Shown piece by piece: positions 59,345 to 64,000 of a stretch of DNA of 64,000 nt. The translations under genes were made by a program, and so were the position numbers. The notes beneath the pieces are model-generated. The model was given only the letters and a program-made list of their open reading frames with translations. It searched no databases and was not told the origin of the DNA. The first letter of the stretch is position 1, and every line of letters starts with the position of its first letter. Source of the stretch: Pycnopodia helianthoides (taxonomy: Eukaryota > Echinodermata > Asteroidea > Forcipulatida > Asteriidae); the NCBI GenBank assembly GCA_032158295.1, contig CM063252.1, positions 13,199,164 through 13,263,163 of the forward strand, given 5' to 3'.

Positions 59345-59835
59345 CTGGTGCATTTCTATACTTTATTCTTTTCAGATCTGTTAGAGGCACTAGTCTTCTT
59401 TCAATTTCCACCAGTATTTTGATTACCGGTATTTCTATATACTTATTTTTGCCTGTCTGGAATAGCGTTGAGGCACTATTTCGCAAGTCTAACCTATTAG
59501 CCACCAATTTCCTTATTATTTCCCCCAACAATAGAGCCCTGCAATTTTGTATTTCTATACTTTATTCCGTTCAGATCTATTAGAACATTACAAGCACTAG
59601 TCTTCTTTCAATTTCCAGCAATGCCACTATTTCTCTAAATTTCCTCTCTCTGAGAACGATGGTCACGTTGCATTCACCCATCAGCACCAATTCTTTATTT
59701 CCAACATTGAGGTTCAATCTGTATTCTATACTTTATTGTTCGATCTGTTAGAACGTTACAAGCACTTGTCTCTTCAATTCACAATGCACTATTCTCAATT
59801 CCTCTCTGGGAATGATGAGCACTGTTTAGAGTCAG
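59345..59835 (+). repeat. Three degenerate tandem copies, period about 170-200 bp
   Basis: TTTCTATACTTTATTC..TTCAGATCT(G/A)TTAGA...CACTAGTCTTCTTTCAATTTCC (in parts) occurs at about 59350, 59548 and 59720, with CTCTCTGGGAATGATG/CTCTGAGAACGATGG following in the last two. The 131- and 90-residue open frames here follow this repeat and are not supported as genes. Confidence 0.7.
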
Positions 59836-60381
59836 CACAATTTCTACATTACAACTTATGTGAGTTAAAAGTCTGGAGACAAAAAACACATTAATACAAT
59901 GCAAGTTAGTTATCCTATGGTTATCTCATCCTTTCTTTTAAACCTTTTACATCCATATAAAAAGGGGAACAGCTCTGATAACTATTCATGGAGAAACAGT
60001 TGAGAGGTCGTTTTGTTGAAGTTAAGGTCATAATTTTGTTGAAGTAAAGGTCAGAATTGACATTGCCTACAATTTGAAATTTATTTTTTTCCCCTTTTTG
60101 ATATATGCTTCAGTCTTTTTTTTCTTCTTTTGGCAATTTGATTCGACTTGAATCAGAAGAAGTGTCAATTATTTTTTCCATTGATAATGAGACTTTTATA
60201 AAGAGCTCATTACATCTTTGCATCAAAGTAACTTCAGGTAACTGAATCAATCCTAAGGCCCTAATAGAATTGTGTTTTCAATAAGGCACTTCAATTTTGA
60301 CATTATTTTTCAGTGTGTGTCTAGTCAACAATTATTCAGTCTAACTTTGGTCCTGTATTGTTTATCTCGAGTTATGTTTAA

Positions 60382-60714
60382 GGTATTGTACACTTTTGGT
60401 AACAGCTCAAAATCAGTGTCCACATTTTGTGTGATTAAACATATGCATGAACAAACAAACCTGTGAAAGTTTGAGCTCAATTGGTCATAGAGGTCACGAG
60501 AAAATAGTGAAAAGAGATCTTATGTGTTTTCTGTTTTTTCAAATTATCGCGCGCGATAATTACTATTGTTTTACTCGTTTCTCAGAAACGATAGCATTTT
60601 AGGCAGAAATACTTTAAGGAACCCTTTCTACTATTACTTACTTTAAATCATGTAAGTTATGTGTGAATCTGTGAACATTGTGTTTTTCGATCTTACCAAT
60701 AGTGTACAGGGCCT
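60382..60714. mobile_element. MITE with TTAA target duplication (family A, copy 2)
   Basis: TTAA at 60378-60381 and 60715-60718. It is near-identical to 522-847 (AACAGCTCAAAATCAGTGTC, GAGGTCACGAGAAAATAGTG, CAGAAACGATAGCATTTTAG). Confidence 0.85.
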
Positions 60715-60878
60715 TTAAAGATGTGGTAGTTTCAGATTTAAAACTTACTTGTAATTAATTAATTTCCTAAACATGTCACTTTGTGAACATGAAGAAATAA
60801 GATTTGCCCACAGAGCGCTGTGCACAAACCAATTCATATTGAGATAGGTCACTTTGTGAAAATAGTAAGCTTCAACAA

Positions 60879-61009
60879 CAGGCCTGGAATTGGTGCCTTG
60901 GTGCCCCTTCAACAAAAGTTTCCCATATAGACTTTAAGATTTTCCATTGGAAATGCCCCTTGCAAAATGAAAATGGCCCTGCCCTCTCAAAGATGAAAGT
61001 CCAGGCCTG
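60879..61009. mobile_element. Short MITE with CAGGCCTGGA ends
   Basis: CAGGCCTGGA and TCCAGGCCTG are perfect inverted ends 131 bp apart; the interior CCCCTTCAACAAAAGTTTCC and CTTGCAAAATGAAAATGGCC is shared with both units at 13476-13890. Confidence 0.8.
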
Positions 61010-61868
61010 TAACAAATAGGTGACTTTGGGAAATCACAAACGTCATACCCCATTGATAAAGTTGGGAATCATGATGCGTTACATCGTGGAAACACAAAAT
61101 GGCAAATCTAGTGATAAGTTGGACGTGCTAACAAAACTATTATGTGTTGGGTCCTAACACTTTCTAAAATTGTTAATCGTAATATGAGCATGAATATGTA
61201 CACAAAAACTAATTTGCAAAATGTGTTCTTAGACATGTAGGACACTTTGTGGGAACAGCGACGAATTACTGTGATTATTAGGAATACTGACTCTCAGCAT
61301 ATTTCATTTTGGGGAGCATGTTTCTGTCAGTCATGCTAAAACCGATTCAGTAAACATGGACAATCTAGAAAGATAATTTGTGAAAGTCCACACACATCAA
61401 CAAGTCAATGACCTTTTAATATTATAGCCCCCAAAAAGATTTCTGAAGACATTTTACAACACATTGAGCATGTTTTTTAAAAAAATATCTCAAATAACAG
61501 TTTTGTCACATTATATTGTGGCAATGTTTAGATAATTATTTCCAAACAACATTTGTATTAAGCTGTGTTGATTATAACACCCACAATTGTGCATGTGACC
61601 GCATTCTTTGAAGTCTCTAAATGAAAACATACACTTTTGGGTAAGAATTTTGAAACTTTAAGCATGTGAAGAAACGGCTGTCAATGTTTCTTAATTCAAT
61701 GCGTCTCATCAAAACCCTCCTATTATCTGACCGTATAGTATGATCCACTGTAGTTTTTAATGGTAGATAAAGTTTGCCAAACTTCAATAATATCATCTTG
61801 TGGTTGCATTTACAAACACAGTTCACTGTGTAGTTACATAGTTCTCTGTGTAGTTGTGCCCCTGTTAA

Positions 61869-62246
61869 AGACACTGGACACTATTGGTAATTGTCAAAGA
61901 CCAGTCTTCTCACTTGGTGTATCTCAACATATGGATAAAATAACAAACCTGTACAAACTTGAGCTCAATTGGTCGTCGAAGTTGCGAGATAACTATGAAA
62001 GAAAAAACACCCTTGTCACACAAAGTTGTGTGCTTTCAGATGGTTGATTTCGAGACCTCAAATTCTAATTCTGAGGTCTCAAAATCAAATTCGTGGAAAA
62101 TTACTTCTTTCTCGAAAACTATGTCACTTCAGAGGGAGCCGTTTCTCACAATGTTTTATACTGTCAACCTCTCCCCATTACTCGTTACAAAGTAAGGTTT
62201 TATGCTAATAATTATTTTAAGGAATTACCAACAGTGTCCACTGCCT
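61869..62246. mobile_element. MITE with TTAA target duplication (family E)
   Basis: TTAA at 61865-61868 and 62247-62250; ends AGACACTGGACACTATTGGT and ACCAACAGTGTCCACTGCCT. A fragment of the same family is at 31705-31775. Confidence 0.85.
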
Positions 62247-62785
62247 TTAAGCGACCCTTGAATGATTTTGCTCAGTGTTGTTAAACTTTCTGGAAATAGT
62301 GACAAAGAATAGGATGGTTTTTAGAGAATGCAATATCAAGTTAAAACATATATCTAGTCAATGCACTCAAATTACATATTCTAAAAGTTGGGGTTAGTGT
62401 TAACTTCAATGTTTAGGATAGACAGATCTTGTCATACACAAACTGATGGTTTACCCAAAGTGTAAGTTTCCTGTATAAGATTATTCTTTAGTGGCATGTT
62501 CAGTACAGTGTAAGCAAAAGTGGTGGGGAAAATTAGAGCGGGAATTTAAGATGATTTAAATTTTCAATAAATTTAAACCAGCCTGGTAGAAGTAAAAACT
62601 CATGAAGTATTTACGTATGAATTTGAAATTCTGTATAATACAAAGAGCCAAAGAAACATCAGACTACTTTCATATTTAGCCGACTATCTATAATAACAAG
62701 TCATGAGGAGCACCAGAACTTTCAACTGTAACTGACCCAAGAGGCAGTGCATTTACCTTAGTACAAGGTATTTGGAGTGGTCAGT

Positions 62786-63230
62786 AACTGGACCCAGATT
62801 CTAGTGGCGATGGTCATCAGAATAATGGGTCCGACCCCTGACTGCAAATTCCAAAAACGAGAGATAAGGAGTGATCAAACAACTGAATTTTGATTCTTGT
62901 TGCAGTGGCAGTGTAAATTCTGACTGCAAGTATAGTCTGAATAACAAAAACGCTGCAGAGAGGGATCAACTGGACTCAGGATTCTAGTGGCGATGGTCAT
63001 CAGAATAATGGGTCCGATCCCCGACTGCAAAATAAAAACCGAGATATAAGGAGTGGTCGAACAACTGAATTTGGGGACTTGTTGCAGTGGCAGTGTAAAT
63101 TCTGACTGCAAGTAGTCTGAATGACAAAAACCCTGCAGAGAGGGATGAACTGGACTCGGGATTCTAGTGGCGATGGTCATCAGAATAATGGGTCCAACCC
63201 CTCACTGTAAAATAAACAACAAGATATAAG
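62786..63230 (+). repeat. Tandem repeat, unit about 182 bp, 2.5 copies
   Basis: CTAGTGGCGATGGTCATCAG recurs at 62801, 62984 and 63164; TTGCAGTGGCAGTGTAAATT and CTGCAGAGAGGGAT(C/G)AAC recur between. The minus-strand 101-residue open frame here is made of two repeat units. Confidence 0.9.
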
Positions 63231-64000
63231 GAGTGGTCATGCAACTGGCAATGGTCATCATAATAATTAGTCAACACCTGACTGCCTTATCTGCCTTACT
63301 CTGCCTGTACTTTAAGACCTGTAAAGATTGTTCCAGTTATTTAGAAATTTGATCGGAATGTGATCACTTTTCTGTAGGCCCAATCCGGAGAGTTTATGTC
63401 TAATGTGGATAACTGTCGCCTTAAGTGCATGGTTAAGAAAGTATCCCTGATGTTTCCATGGTACAAACGGTTTCTAACAAAGCTCACAAAGAAAGTTTAA
63501 ACAGACCTGATCAAACAAATATTGAGCTTCATTGAAGAAGGGGGGCACATGAGTGCGCAACACACAAAAAAACTCATGTCTTCTCAGCCATTTTTTTTTT
63601 CTTGGGGAGGGGGTTAGATTGCAAATAAATGTGTATTATTTCATTCAATCAGTAAGGGGGGACATTGACAACCTTAGTTGTCTCAACCATCTGTTTTCAC
63701 TGTTTACTGTACATGCCATGAAAAGCCATGTGAATCAATTTAACCCTCTTGCTGTCTGACCATTCAATACCATTCACTGTGGTTTTTTAATGATAGATAA
63801 ACTATGCCAGCCTGCAATATGATACCATGAGGAATGCATGTACACAGTACACAGTTAGTTCTGTGCACAGTTGTGCCACCGTACACTACCTTGGCAGTCG
63901 AATGTTTCAAATGGTTGGTCAACTCACTGGAAAATGTTGCCAAGAGTCACTGACAGTAGGAGGGTTCTAAAGTATTTAGATATAAATTTCAACGAATAAA

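Larger units (their letters stand above)
59836..64000. other. No recognisable gene; repeats
   Basis: It holds MITEs at 60382-60714, 60879-61009 and 61869-62246 and a 182-bp tandem repeat at 62786-63230. The rest is AT-rich with no exon I can support. 61760-61860 and 63720-63880 look like diverged copies of each other (AATGGTAGATAAAGTTTGCC / AATGATAGATAAACTATGCC). Confidence 0.45.

Noticed and set aside
59188..59583. 131-residue hydrophobic open frame as a membrane protein
   Set aside because: It overlaps the end of a MITE and a triplicated AT-rich repeat, and the apparent hydrophobicity follows from T-rich codons.

Overview
This is a eukaryotic nuclear window. Its four recognisable genes are split by introns with GT-AG junctions, and about 90% of the sequence is intronic or intergenic and full of small transposons. 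The gene set (WDR3, a SLC51A-type transporter, a metabotropic glutamate receptor-like GPCR, a BHMT-family methyltransferase), the many tRNA-derived SINEs and the MITEs fit an invertebrate deuterostome. An echinoderm such as a sea star is my best guess. That is inference, since no species marker is present.

Layout. (1) 341-22688 (+): WDR3, a UtpB/SSU-processome protein. All 23 coding exons are present and give about 942 aa after correcting one 1-base deletion. (2) 24806-32003 (-): SLC51A (organic solute transporter alpha), seven coding exons that join in frame to 401 aa; it is tail-to-tail with WDR3. (3) 36753-43124 (+): a class C GPCR of the metabotropic glutamate receptor type, six coding exons, about 925 aa, with its 3' half interrupted by about seven small frameshifts; it is head-to-head with SLC51A. 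(4) 44569-51052 (-): a BHMT-family homocysteine methyltransferase, seven coding exons, about 364 aa, with two 1-base indels; it is tail-to-tail with the receptor gene. (5) 51053-64000: mostly repeats, with a weak candidate for the 5' exons of a fifth gene (+) at 53956-56296.

The four genes have unrelated functions (ribosome assembly, solute export, signalling, one-carbon metabolism), so nothing suggests an operon or shared pathway. The isolated 1-base frameshifts in otherwise well-conserved genes look more like uncorrected assembly indels than decay, but both readings remain open.

The richest content is repetitive: MITEs with TTAA target duplications, a piggyBac-like element, a ~400-bp family with CAGGGCTCGAA ends, Tigger/pogo-like MITEs, foldback elements, two tRNA-derived SINE families and several minisatellites. 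Three repeat structures bear on WDR3 splicing: a minisatellite that copies its own 5' splice site, a duplicated 3' splice site, and a relic copy of an exon. I see no prokaryote-style system and no convincing novel gene system.
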